Shown: piece after piece, positions 48,449 through 60,769 of the stretch
Layout: each line of letters opens with the position of its first letter
Numbering within the stretch: the first letter of the stretch is position 1
Origin: Incurvaria masculella
Taxonomy: Eukaryota > Arthropoda > Insecta > Lepidoptera > Incurvariidae
Reading direction: 5' to 3'
Assembly (NCBI GenBank): GCA_946894095.1
Contig: OX335649.1
Coordinates: 10,992,001-11,056,000 of the forward strand
DNA: 64,000 bases
Made by a program: the position numbers and the translations under genes
Notes under the pieces: model-generated
Databases searched by the model: none
What the model saw: only the letters and a program-made list of their open reading frames with translations
Told to the model about the DNA's origin: nothing

Positions 48449-48754
48449 GCCGAGTGCCAGGCTAATAATTATGAAAAACAAAGCATTGCATTCCATTAAT
48501 GGCGACGTTTTCCTATTATTTAAGGTCCAATTAGACTACAATAATATAAAAATAGTAAATTTTGATACTTTGAATTATAATTTGATCGTGATTTTGACGG
48601 TGATCAATGGGTCCGGAGTGTTTACGATTAGCGGTTAACATCAGCGGTCAACGTAATGTTTAAGTTTCGTGCAACGCAAAATTTGCCTGATCAGTCCTTA
48701 ATCATACGTTGACGGTGATGTTGACGAGCAAGACGGTACGTGCAACCGGGGCTC
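48449..48754. mobile_element. MITE related to 50474-50776
   Basis: The termini 'gagccgagtgccagg' and 'cgtgcaaccggggctc' match the inverted termini of the 50.5-kb element. The interior is AT-rich and differs in length. There is no coding capacity. 48760-49420 shows nothing more. Confidence 0.5.
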
Positions 48755-49644
48755 AGTTGTTACATTTATGAAAGGTGTAGCAAGAATGTGATTTTTTTAC
48801 AATTGTGAAAACTCCTATTTTCATAGTTTTTTTTTCATGACTTTGCCTATTAATATAAAATGTGTATTTTTTAATTTTTTTTAAATCAATACCTTTAAAG
48901 TACATATATATACATATATATGAATTTTATTTCCGTTAAAAGTATCGTAGGTATGTACAGTCAAACAAAGATTAAAGGATAAACTTCCGGTTTAAGTAAA
49001 AGAAGAACAACCAAAATACTTATACTTTAGCCAACGGGCAACAAGGCTTTACATAAAAAAACTGAGAATGTGTACTATTTATCTTGTAAATAAAAAACTA
49101 GAAAAATTACATGGTAGGTTGTATTTTAACACAATTCATTATTACTTTTAACCGGAAATGTCTCTTTAGAACTTAAGTTCACTGTACATAAAAAAAATTT
49201 CATCAAAACTTAAAATTTATACAATTTTTTTTTAATGTTTTGAATCCTGTTCGTAAATAACACAAAATAACCCTTTTGAATTGAGCTGGTACTGAGCAAG
49301 AATCTTATTTATTAATTCTCTGTATTTACTGTAGCACTTTGTAAAACGTTTTAAATGCATATTGTTGGTTGGGCCATTGACATGTAGAAAACGCTCATTT
49401 TTCTCAAGTTCGATAAATAACTTTCGGTAACCTTTCGAATTTCAATGGTGTAACCGAAAGGTAACTTTGGGAAGTCAAACTAAAATAGTTTGCCTTGTAA
49501 GTCACATAAACTGTTGAAGTTTTTTTCTTTGCAAAACATGGTCTTATTCTTAACGAAAAATAATCATTCTGATAAAGCATATTCCATGTAATAGTATAAT
49601 ATGTTACAAAAATAAGATAGCGAAATAAATTTATTTTAAATGGA

Positions 49645-49742
49645 ACTTCCACTGGCATGGAACCTGATTCCTTCGGAAATGCGGTGCGGGACTAGTATAT
49701 TCACAGTATATGTGGTATTAGCCATCCTTGTCCACTAACATA
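49645..49742 (+). mobile_element. tRNA-derived SINE, 3' fragment
   Basis: 'ccactggcatggaacctg', 'attccttcggaaatgcgg' and 'tgtggtattagccatcc' match the SINE 3' quarter. Just upstream, 49436-49470 carries the inner block of the 9.3-kb MITE (gtgtaaccgaaaggtaactt). 49870-50470 is unassigned. Confidence 0.65.
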
Positions 49743-50473
49743 AAATATATTCAAGTATCAAGTCGCTTTAGTTCTAATCTGCCGGTTGAGGTAAAGTAAC
49801 GTTTCGAGGAATGCGCTTGTGAACCGAACAGGAGACCTCAATCCTCAGCACCATTCACATCAATACAAAATAGACTCTATGTTTTTGAACTTTGTGTTCA
49901 TATTTGTTCAAATATCTTAGCACTGCGGGCGCCATTAGATCGCCCAATCGACCCTAAGCGCCTTTTACGACGTATTCCCGAAACCGGGAACTCAGTTTGT
50001 AATAAAGATACGTTGATAAAGCTGTGTTTTTTTTTTGTGAAAAAAAAAATCAAAATTAATTGTCAATGAACGTGTGGGTATTCAGTTATTAACAAAGCAG
50101 GACACGCAGTAATCGTAGAGCATTTATATCGCAACGTATGTCGCTCTAACATCTCTACCTACCCCTTTGGCGTGATGTTATGAATGTAATAAAACATTAC
50201 CTTTCCGCCATCGCGTTTTGGTCTAAAGTCTTTGGTCTAATACTCAAATCTAACTTTATTTTAGCCCTCCCTAATTCCGCATGTTTTTTAATTTTTCGTC
50301 GTCATTTCGCTCATTAAATAGTTTCTTTTAGCTTAATTGATTTGATATTAGGTTGTAACCATGCTAATTATATGTGTATCCTATAGAGCAAATAATGTAA
50401 TAACCTAACATTTCGAGCTCGACATAAACTTGCATTATCCTAAATCACTTCATGGTTAGGAATCACTCTATAG

Positions 50474-50776
50474 AGGGCCGAGTGCACGAAAGGACAAAAA
50501 ATCAAAATCAACATCAACTTTTGATTACACACGTCACTTTGCATGGACAGTATGGAAGTAACTCCATGCGGTTCACTAAAAGTGACGTGTTTGAACATTG
50601 ATTAACTCAATAATTTTATGTATTTAATGGATACGACATTACCGTTATCTCTTTGAGTTTCAGCGACATCTACATTTGAAGCATTGTAATCAGATTTTGA
50701 AAGTAATCTGAAAAGTATTGGTCGTGACATTCGTCGGAATTGATTAACTCAGCCGTCTCTTCGTGCAATCGGGGCT
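50474..50776. mobile_element. MITE with a nested insertion
   Basis: The ends AGGGCCGAGTGCACGAA and TTCGTGCAATCGGGGCT are 17-bp inverted repeats. A 130-bp unit has inserted inside it. Without that unit the element is about 160 bp. Confidence 0.65.
50610..50739 (+). mobile_element. 130-bp retroposon-like unit with a 12-bp target duplication
   Basis: The direct repeats TTGATTAACTCA at 50598-50609 and 50740-50751 flank the unit exactly. A related unit is at 46619-46749. The long target duplication indicates insertion by a LINE-type or similar staggered-cut mechanism, but I see no pol III boxes or poly(A) tail. Confidence 0.75.
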
Positions 50777-50934
50777 AAATGAGTTTACCAGCTTACATAC
50801 GTCAACCTAACTTTATCAACCGAATCAACAAATAAGCTAATCAATTTCAAGCTTTTTGAGTACGTCTACAAGTATCATAAGATTACGAGTGTTACCACTC
50901 ACCTGCTTCATAATTAGGAGCGGTAACGGAATCA

Positions 50935-51065
50935 CCGATACGTCCGCGCGAAATGTGGCGCGGGCGCGGACGTATTTAGGAAATCTGCGCCACTTCCGGT
51001 GCGCAACCCCCTCCCCCACCCCGCCCCGCCCCGCCCGACCCGCGTGGACATTGCTCACTTCGAAC
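50935..51065. other. GC-rich island upstream of lin-28
   Basis: 'ggcgcgggcgcggacgtatt' and 'ccccaccccgccccgccccg' mark a GC-rich patch. The opposed open frames at 50837-51148 are shadows of its composition. A distal promoter or noncoding first exon of lin-28 is possible but unsupported. 51150-52310 has no recognisable feature. Confidence 0.35.
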
Positions 51066-52319
51066 GCGACCTTTATGACATGATTCATCGCAAATCTGAA
51101 TAACACATCTCGGAATTTAACTTGAATAACCAGTAGATACCTACGCATATGCGTGTATGTTGCACATATGAAAATATTTTATTTTCATTGTTGATGGCAT
51201 GCTGTTGACAAATTGAGCAAATTATTAGTTTTCTAAAAAAAAAATCTACTCGTATATTTTATTGGAAGTACTCAATCTCTTTTTTTTATAAAAACAATTA
51301 CATTAGAAAAGATAAGCATTTTGCTTGTAGAGACGTACATGTTTGGATGCAAACTTTTTTACGTACGTAATATATTATATAACATATGTAATAACTGTAT
51401 TTATGGAATCGATTTATTATAAGTAATCAGATCTTGTAATAGGTCAGGTAGTAGCATAGATTAAAACGTTTCTCTACATGGATAACTCATCGTACCATAG
51501 ATGTAGTAGCAATTTTGGCGACATAGGACCCTAGAACGACCGTAACCGATAAGCCATCGTTTTATATTTTTATTAGTTTCCATAATAATCACTTTTATGC
51601 ATACATGATTATCGGAGACACTTGGCATGGAACCATTTTACGATTTAGATTAATAAAAGTTGGTTCCTGCCATTCAAGCTTTAAGAGCATCCTCATACCC
51701 AAACATTTTGGAAAAGTTTGGCGATTAAAACGAGATAGCCACAGTCCGACGTCGCTTAGTTAGAGCAGCTCGAAATAATTCTTTCTAAATGTGACCAACC
51801 CGCAAAACGCGTGAAACCGGTTTATTTATTGTTTCGTTAACGAAATTGGGAAAAGTTAAACATGTTCTTCGCTGAATGGGTAGATAATGTTAAGGTCTTT
51901 GAAATGGTATTAAAATAAATATCAGTTAATATCAATATAATCCGCAAACTTGAAAAAGAATATATTTGAGACCTGACTTCAACATTTTTTTTCATGCCTA
52001 AAATGTCAAATTCTTTAATATTTTTATTTCTGTTTTGGTAGAACGTTAGCACAAGAAGTGAAACTTGAAACAGGCAAGTTTCTACACTGGACAGAGCCCA
52101 AAAAACAATAAAAAAATGGATTATAGTGCTAACAAAATTATCTGCTGAAGTTAGTACAGAATTACACTTAATTACATTAAATAAAAACCTGAAATGACGA
52201 CCTAAAATAACAATAAAAAATCAGAAAGTATGCGACATTACACTTTATAAGGGGTATATACTTCTTGAGTAGAGTTGCAAACATTGGTAACTGGTAAATT
52301 TCTTTCATTAAAGTCGTTT

Positions 52320-52510
52320 TTTTTATGTTCCTGGACACGGATGACTGATTAACGCACCATATTGGAACTGGATGGAAAACACGGACAATTTCTATGCCAC
52401 TTCGAACATAATTTATTCAATGCGATGGTACCAACCCGGACGAGTAGAACTCTAACACGTAAGTAAGAAAAGAGGCATACAGTTTTACGTGGTATCCGAT
52501 CCAAAATATA
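52320..52510 (-). mobile_element. tRNA-derived SINE with an internal deletion
   Basis: A T-run, 'gttcctggacacggatg', 'gaactggatggaaaacacgg' and 'gcgatggtaccaacccgg' follow in family order but the block encoding 'cctggcatggcacc' is missing. 52520-53120 is AT-rich and unassigned. Confidence 0.65.
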
Positions 52511-53125
52511 CCATTCCCTAGTCGTCTCATATTTATTTATTTTATTTTTTTTATTTATTTATTATTGGAGGAAAAACAAAGGCAGACAATAAAACACAGT
52601 TACAAAGAAGTAATTGGTAACAAGAATAAAGATCTGTCTTCAAAACTATCCCTCACTAAAACAATAATAAGTATACATTTTGAAGGTGGCGCTATTTGTA
52701 ATAAGAAAAAGTGTACCTGGAGATAGGTAATTCCAAAAAATCAAGTGATATGAGATTACTGGTTCATTAAAGTTCTAATACAATCATGTGAATATGACAC
52801 AGCTCGTGTTAAGGCATACGTATTGAATACATATGACATACGTATTCAAGAAGAAATGCAGTTGGACTCACTCACAACATTAAACAACTCACAACAGATC
52901 CCCGATTGTTGTTTTTAAATATATTTTTATTGTAAAAGTTTAAGGATAAATTGGAGCAAACTAGAAAACTAAGTGATCCGGAGATGACCTTGGATAAAAA
53001 AAGGAAGGAGATGTGCCATCTAGCGCGCCTACTATGAAACCCGCTGTCATGGACGTGCAAACATATTCGCAGAAATATTTCAGATATTGTGTGGGTAGCA
53101 AATTAGTGAACGCATTGTACGATGT

Positions 53126-53830
53126 AAAAAAACCGAGTCGAGAGCGAGTCGGACTCGCACAAGAAGGGTTTCGTACCATCGTACAAGATTATGGGGGCCC
53201 CATTTTATTTTTAATGTTTTTAAATTTTACCTAATTGTTGATACAGCGGCAAAATAAATACACACTCTGTGAACATTTTAGCTGCCTACCTATTATGGTT
53301 CATGAGGTACATATGACAGACGGACAGACGTACGGACGGATGAACGGACGGACGAACAGACGAAAAGCGGAGGCTTACTTTTTTTTTTTATGCGACCTGA
53401 CATGGATGGCTAACACCACACAACTACCGTTATGATATTAGCCCAATACACCTTATTCCCGAAGGAATTTGGTGCCATGCCAGGACCTTCCCTTTTATGA
53501 GCACGGCTACATTAAACTGGATGGAAAACACGGACAATTTTTCATTGCCGCTTGGACCATCTTTTCATCCAATGCGATGGTACCAACCCGGGCGGGCATA
53601 AACCCTACCACCTAGTAGGGGAAGGGGACCTACAGTTTTACATGGATTCCGAACCATGGAGCAGCTCACATTCGTAACGAAATGCACTTATCGAACTCGG
53701 AAAGAGAAAGACAGTGGTGCATGTCGGTATTGAACCCAGGTCTCTGGTACGCTAGGCCAGTCCCCGCGCCACTAGCCTACGAGCCGCTTAACTAATAGGG
53801 CTCCGTTGCCACCCTTTGGGTACGTAACCC
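53126..53830 (-). repeat. (CCGT)n-bearing repeat split by a SINE
   Basis: The tail 'gagtcggactcgcac', '(acgg)n' at 53320-53352 and 'aagcggaggctta' are followed by the SINE at 53379-53788 and then 'ctaatagggctccg' and 'caccctttgggtacg'. The two halves join to the standard repeat. Confidence 0.85.
53379..53788 (-). mobile_element. Full-length tRNA-derived SINE nested in another repeat
   Basis: This is the best copy in the window: a T11 run (the complement of the A-tail), 'tgcgacctgacatggatgg', 'ccaacccgggcgggcata', the box B complement and 'gtaggctagtggcgcg'-type box A complement before 'gagccgc'. The host repeat supplies a short target duplication (gcttact on the left, gcttaact on the right). 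About 410 bp. Confidence 0.88.
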
Positions 53831-53832
53831 GA

Positions 53833-53902
53833 AAAAGTGGTGCATGAACGGAGCGGGAAGTTGAACCCAGACCTCTGTGCACCTAAGCCACGAGCCGCTT
53901 AA
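53833..53902 (-). mobile_element. SINE tRNA-like head fragment
   Basis: 'gttgaacccagacctctg' (box B complement) and 'taagccacgagccgctt' give only the 5' 70 bp of the SINE, directly beside the full copy. 53910-54700 holds nothing I recognise. Confidence 0.6.
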
Positions 53903-54732
53903 ATGCACAATTTGTCAATTTAGTGGAGTTACGAGCAACGACCATATGGCACTTCTCCTTCTTTTTCTCTTCTATGGACATGACCGTCAAACATGACCCC
54001 AGCTTGGTCAATTTCCGCGCTGCCCTATTTCCTACTTGCACACGTGAATGTCCCCATTGTGCTCATGCATCACTTCCTCGAGGGATGCTCGTTGCTTCGA
54101 AATGGATTGAATACATTTTGATCCACTCGAAAGAAGAGTAAACCTTTTTTAATAAAATTCAAACCCTTACAATGCCCGACAATGAGGCATTTGAACCGGA
54201 TACCATGCGACAGAAGCCAGTTTATGCAATAATGTGCCGGGACCCTGTTTTCGTTATTTCGGATTTGATGTTACTTTCTCTAGCCAACTTGTCGCCTCTG
54301 GCGTCATTTGTTAGTGAACTATAGACCTCGAGGAAGAAATAAATTTACAGTATTGTGCATTGTATCTACAGTGTATTATGTATATTCTTGGAGAGGAAAA
54401 CATGTTTTTCTTTTCAAATTATTAGTTGAGGTAAACGGTATTTTTAACTTAAAATTTTGAAACAAAGTGATTTAAGAAGAAGTGAATGTTTTTTTCTTAA
54501 GGTGATTCGAAACGCTTTTTGAAACTAACTTAACTTTTGGACTAAATCTAGATTTCTAGAAAATTTGAAGATTCTTGAACTACAGCTATACACATAAACC
54601 TAATTATTTGAATTGGCATCTTTAATTTCCTTATATCCAGATTGTTATATTAAATGGAAGTGTTTTATTTAATAACAGAAATAATTAACTAATGCCACAC
54701 AATAAATGAAACCTAAATCTAAAACATATTTC

Positions 54733-55200
54733 CAGTCAGCGTGTTTGCGTCCACTGCTGGACATACGCCTTTCCAATTTTCCTCCAGTCCTCCCGGCCCT
54801 CAGCGGTACGGAAGCCGACAGCGGAATCGTTTCCATCACACTCGCGGCATTTCCTCTCTGGGCAGCGAGGCTGATACGCTGGATAATGTAAGCAGCGGCA
54901 CGCTTGTCACCGGACGACTCACGCAACCGCCCACCTAAGTCCTTCTGGAATGTTTTAGCTCCAAAGCAAAGCGGTCCAAGGGTTTCAATTGCGCATGGTA
55001 CAAATAGGTAACGTTCTTTAATCTGCCTATGTTTGTAATTTTTCGCACGAGTGGCTGTCTCTGAAGCTGATCATGCCTTTTTTGAAGGAGCACTCAAGTA
55101 AGATATTACGAAGGGTATCGACGCTAATAGCAATATCCTGGAGATCTAAATGAAAATGACCACTCTTATGGGCTAGAAAAGCAGTAACGACTTTAAAGTT
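54733..55200 (-). pseudogene. RTE 3' tail joined to another LINE C-terminal fragment
   Basis: 54733-54812 is the RTE end (minus peptide [20 protein letters not shown]). It then switches at 54815 to a frame encoding RESSGDKRAAAYIIQRISLA and QRGNAASVMETIPL, a C-terminal segment that recurs in lepidopteran LINE proteins. The latter continues in decayed form to about 55200. It is a chimeric junction of two dead elements. Confidence 0.6.
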
Positions 55201-55564
55201 TTACAAAGATGAAGTCAGTTCTTGCATTATTACGTCCATTATCTAGTTACGAATTACTAAAGAATAATTTCAATTATTCAATTGCAGAATTTGCCGTGCT
55301 AAGCTACCTGGGTTGGCCGACTAAGCTTTTTTCTTTTTTTTATAACAGAATCTGTAGTGCTTTGCTAGAATTTACCCATATATGTTTACATGAAAACTGG
55401 AGTTTTCGTATTGATACGTCCGGCTGAAGTAAAAAATTAAGAAAGTTTTTCTGTTGTGTCAGATTAGCACTGAACTTTCTAGTATCAGGGTCGAATGATT
55501 TCATCAGTGATGAGACAATACGTATCTGTAGCTCAATTTGAAATTTCAAAAATTAAAAGATACA

Positions 55565-55730
55565 TTAAGCCTGGTTTTCACCAAGAGCTGATTTATTTTA
55601 ATCAACACTTAAAGGGCCTTTATTACTATAGTGCTGATTATCTTGTACTGATATTGACTGCAAGCTGCTAAGAAACACCCTTAATTTGTGACAATTAAGC
55701 TAATCAGCGGTAGGTGAAAAAGGCCCTAAG
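55565..55730. mobile_element. MITE, longer copy of the 12.1-kb element
   Basis: It begins TTAAGCCTGGTTTTCACC and ends GGTGAAAAAGGCCCTAAG; the inner 'gctgattt' and 'taatcagcgg' are also inverted. It shares its termini with 12101-12182. Confidence 0.6.
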
Positions 55731-55739
55731 CGTCCAACT

Positions 55740-58700
55740 ATATTTGAAACATATAAATTGACTGATTGACTCTCTTATTCCTTGTAAGAATTACTTTCAA
55801 GATTTTTTGCATATTTGTCTTATGTGAGAAACCAAAACACACTTAGAATTTTTTGTTTAAATTATTGATGGTCTATCAAACTGCAAATTCACTTTCTTTA
55901 TTATCGAAAATCGTTGTAGTCTATATTTTTTTTTACTTGAACCCATCATCAATCTGAACGCAAATAGGCTCTCTCCCAAAATTACCGAATCCTTTTAAAA
56001 TTGATATTTGAGTGTCTCTGTGGCCACAAAATAAGAACCTATGCTCAGATAAAAAAGTTACTATGATTTTTTTTGCGACCGAATCATTGTCAATTAGTTA
56101 TCTTTATCTGATATTTATCAAAACTTAAAGAAGTTAAGTTCAGATAATTCGGATAATTTGTTAAATTCATTGAATAAATTACTGAGACACTAATGATATA
56201 ACGATAAGTTTTTTACTTACTTTTTACTATTACGTTTTAAATTGAAATCCCCGTTTATATACCCGTGTTCAATGGAGTTTAAGAAAGACTCCAAATTTGT
56301 TTGTCTTTATTACTTTTCGTATTATTTTTTTCTCAAACAAGTGTTTGTATCTATTTTTTTGAATTTAATAATTTATAAAATTTGTTTGACGCAGGTGAAT
56401 GTTTACAGACAAATACACACTTACCGGTAGAGAAAAAAAATTACAAAACTTAACGACTTCCGCCCGGTGTCCGGTGTTCCAACCGTTCAGCTTGAACTTA
56501 CAATTCGTCCCTAATTCTTATCTCATTATGTTATACTTTTTCCTACAACCCCAACCAAAGAATTGAATAGTTTTAAATATGTTAACATTGTATTTGGTTG
56601 AAACCGGACCAAGCTTTCTATTTAAGATTTGATTGTTGTCCGATGGTCTAGTTTCAAGTTATCAAATCTACATTTGGGCTTTTTAATCATCTGGTACAAA
56701 GAAGCTAAGAAGCTTATACATATGTACTCATGACTTATTATTATAATTAATATAAGTACAAATATGTTTGAATTTTCTGTTTGATTCATATTAATAACTC
56801 AAAAGTTAATTATATTTTTAATGCAACGTCAAAATATAACTGTGCGATGCAGATATAATGCAGATGCGTAATTTGAGTTAAAAGTTTGACGATCCATGTA
56901 CTACACACTTATATTTTCCTAACACGAGCTGAACAGGTTATGGAAAAAGTTAAAAGTCTAATATTTTCACAGTTGTCTTTTTTATTCTCACAGAATCTTA
57001 TTTTATTTCAGAATCCAAAGAGTATGACCTTTCGGTCCTTTAGATCGTTTCCATTTTATGACCATTTCAATATTGTATCCACTAAAAATTGCATCAGGTA
57101 ATGGGTCTCAAGACCAGATTAATTCTTGCATAGATGAATTAAGTTTGTTAAAAGCATCTCCAAACATAATTTCTTTAGAGCACCTTTTTACTACCTTAAT
57201 AATATTTTAAATGATAGCCCATGCGAATTTGCAGGTACATAGTAAATAATCTTAAAAATCATCAATGCAGGAATGAATTAGGGAGAGAGACTCATAGCTT
57301 CGAGTTTACTATAACAAATACTACGGAATTAATTTATTAAAAATAGATCGATTTATTTAATATTGCGCGTGTGACATGTTTGTTGAAATCACATTGAAAA
57401 CTAACTACCTATTTTGTTAAGACCATTTATTACTGATATGGATATTTTTTTGCTTTCATTATGTTCTTATTAAGAAATACAACCTACTGAAACCCTAAAA
57501 CACAAAGCTTATGATGAATTGGTTAATGCATAATAATTACTAAATCTTTATTTATTTATTTTTGATTATTATTATAAAAATATTGCATCACTTTTAATTT
57601 GCAGTGAGAGTTGTTCTAATTTCCTAATCTTTAGTATATTCGCTTTTACGTTGTAAATCCAAGAAGATAAAAATATAGTTTCAATACTTACCATTTGATT
57701 GAACACGTTCAATTTTAAGATCAATTAAGTATTTTTTTTTCACAACGATATTTTAATGCACCATACAAAATTTACGCAATTGTATTTACTTTGTTTACTA
57801 TTTCAACATGCTTTACATACTACCTATTTACATTACAGAATGATGATATATTTGCAGCACATGCTTCGTCTCTGGTACATCAAACAATTCGTTTTCTTGA
57901 CCACTTTTACTCTACGTTTCATTTTAAATTTTAAATTTTTATTTTTACGTGATTTCTGCTATTACGTTCTTGTGGAAAAACAAAACAATGATCGTTTCTA
58001 CTACGCATGCGCGTGGAACAGTGATGTTAACTCCCTCGTTGGGCGTAACGTGGAACTACCACGCCACGCTCCCTCGGTAGGGAATTAAACACAGAAAGCT
58101 CAATTTAATCTTGCTACTCGACACTAGATGGCGTCAGGGCCCAAAAAATTTGCATTATTAAAAATAACTTGTTGATTATTTTTTCTAAAGTTTTTAAAAG
58201 TAATCGTTATTCCGGCTTGTTATCTAGAAATTCATATTTTTACATGGGTGCTTAGCTCACCTAAACTTCTTAAATCCATATTTTATTTTTTCATTCATAC
58301 ATGCAAATAAATATTTTTCAACGTACATATGTATGTTACCTGGATAATAACGATTAACGGTTAAAAACATTTCTTCATTTTGATAGCTACATACATTTTA
58401 TAAGAAGATATTTCAACCAGCTACGGTACCCGCCTCCGCTCGGAACAACATCGAAAAATATTTATAGGTAAGAAGGTAAATATATGTGATATCTCTCAAT
58501 GTTAGAGATTGGATGCATGGTGAATATAGATAACATACATACATAATAATATTAAAAAATATAAATAACGGTAAAATACGCCACATGCTCTAGGTAGGTA
58601 ATTGATTTGCAGTAAAATGTTCATGCGAAGTCATCATGTTTTGTTTGAAATTAATGTATACTAATGCATTAAAAAAACTGTTAGCTGCTTGCTAATGTTA

Positions 58701-58960
58701 AATGCGCTCTTGCAACGATATGGTAATGGAAAATGCCAATAAAACGTTATCATAACAGCAAAATTTGAATGATTAAATAGATGTTAACTATGAACTTTAT
58801 GGGACATATGATGTGTGAACCTATTTAAAGATATATAATTGAACCAACAACGTTAAAAACGTTCTTGATTTGAATAAACACTCCCTTGTAGAAGACGTCT
58901 ACTTCTTCAAATTATTAACTGCGAAGGCCAATTCTCATCGCCATTTCAACTATATATATG
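55740..58960. other. 3.2 kb of AT-rich DNA without recognisable genes
   Basis: The open frames at 56242, 56886 and 57756 are Phe/Leu/Lys/Tyr-rich and show no motif. 58420-58450 ('ctacggtacccgcctccgct') may be a fragment of the repeat at 15.24 kb. I see nothing else. Confidence 0.4.
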
Positions 58961-59059
58961 TCACCTAGGCGCGAAGTGCACAAGTAAAATACCGATGAAA
59001 CAAGTGGCTGTTTGTGAAATGTACAAAAAAGAACCTGAAGCAGAGAATAAGTAAGAGTA

Positions 59060-59900
59060 ACCTAAAGTGGAGGTAAGAATATACATAGATGGCTTAAACA
59101 CCGGGTCAAGTACAGGCGACGCAGCCTTTTCGCTCGACCTCAATATCAAGAAATTGGGACTATTAGGGGTTGACAACTCGATCCTCGATCGAATGTGTGG
59201 GAGTAATAGAGGCAGCCACGGCAGTACAACGCAGAGGTGTCACAAACCTTGAAGTGGGGAAACTGTCTGTGCTGCGGTATTGGGGGCGCTAAACAGCAAC
59301 TCCATCAACTCCGGACTGATCTTACAATGCCACCAAGCCCTGGAGGTAATTGCAGTTAAGAACAAGGTAACATTACAATGGATCAAAGGACACAGCAGAT
59401 CACACGGAAACGACGCAGCAGACGACCTTGCAAAGCGTGGTACGTGCAGTCAACCTGTCCGACCTGAACTGTTTGTACCCTAACCCTTTGAGGTCCTGTC
59501 TTCAAAAAAGAAACCAACGCGAAAACGAACAGAGATGGACTAACTGTACTGACTGCAGGTAGTCAAAAGAGTCATTGCCGAAGCCGGATAAACAACTCAC
59601 GGAAAAGCTACTTAACCTGCATAGGGGTAAGCTGCGTAGGGTGGTGGGACTCATATCTGGTCATTGTATGCTTAAGAGATACCTATGTTTTGTAGGTGTC
59701 ACTACTAGCCCACTCTGCAGAGGGTGCCTATAAGCTGAGGAAACTGCCATCCAAGTGCTGCCGGAGTGTCCAGAGGTGGCACAACAGCGGCAGCCCTCAT
59801 GAGGTCTTACACTTCATGTAGGAGCTCGGATGTAGCTGTCAGCCAGGAAGGTACAATGGATAGCGACGTGTTAAAGTGCCGAGAGGAGCCTCCTAGTGGG
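59060..59900 (+). pseudogene. LINE RNase H domain and C-terminal remnant
   Basis: IYIDGLNTGSSTGDAAFSLD (59082 on) and LQWIKGHSRSHGNDAADDLA (59370 on) are the first and last motifs of an RNase H domain. After them come a 'RWTNC' block and CMLKRYLCFVGVTTSPLCRG-type sequence (59660-59730) with a Cys pattern typical of LINEs that carry RNase H (I/R1-like groups). Frameshifts and stops separate the blocks. No RT is attached. Confidence 0.7.
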
Positions 59901-60430
59901 ACTAGAAAAAGAAGAAGTGGATTCCATACGTTTTTACAAAAACACAGAGAAAAAGATTGTTCAATGAAACCGTTCACCGCAACCCGAAAACTGGGTAAGA
60001 AACGGAGTTTGGCAGAGTTACTAAAACGTTTATATTTGAATGTATTAGACCAATTTAAGTATATCAGGTACATAGTTCCAAATACTATAATTCAAATTAC
60101 CAGACAAGAGTTTTTGTGGCTGAAATACCTTTTATTTATGTGTAAAGTAAACTTAGCCAAATCTACCATAAACACGCTTTTACTAAACCATGTTAGCTTT
60201 CGCTCTGATAACACTTAATTTCATAGTTGAGTCTACTTAAACCTTTGCTGATAAAACTAACATAATGACATTTGAACAAAATATAGTTAGAATTATTTTT
60301 TTCAGTGAAGTAGCGTGTTAAATGGGGATTTATTTTTAACCAGCGGTTGTGCACTCCGCACAAGCGTGAAAGAATCTACAGTAATACGTATGAGCGTGAT
60401 ACTTTGTTTATTTTTAATAGTTAGATATAA
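59900..60430. other. Unassigned stretch
   Basis: The open frame at 59766-60218 begins in LINE sequence and continues into Lys-rich, unmotifed sequence. I do not treat it as a gene. Confidence 0.3.
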
Positions 60431-60436
60431 CCATTG

Positions 60437-60757
60437 TTAGGGTTCCGTACCCAAAGTGTGAAAACGGAACCCTATTACTAAGCCTCCGCTATCCGTCCGT
60501 TCGTCCGTCCGTCCGTCCGTCCGTCCGTCCGTCTGTCCGTCTGTCACAGGGCTGTTTCTCAGTAACCGTAACAGGTAGACAGATTAAATTTTCACAGAGT
60601 GTGTATTTATTTTGCCGCTATAACAACAAATAGGTAAGATTAAAAAATATTTAAAATTAAAGGGGGCTCCCATACAAAAAACGAGATTTTTTTGTTTTAT
60701 TTTTTTACGATGGTACGGAACCCTTCGTGTGCGAGTCCGACTCGCACTTGGCCGGTA
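60437..60757 (+). repeat. (CCGT)n-bearing interspersed repeat, full copy
   Basis: It has the same head, (CCGT)n (60494-60540), body and GTGCGAGTCCGACTCGCAC tail as 22749-23069, with few differences. The two intact copies define the element at about 320 bp. Confidence 0.85.
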
Positions 60758-60769
60758 TTTTTTTTATTA

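Noticed and set aside
59766..60218. 150-codon plus-strand frame
   Set aside because: It starts in LINE remnant sequence and continues into low-complexity sequence with no motif.
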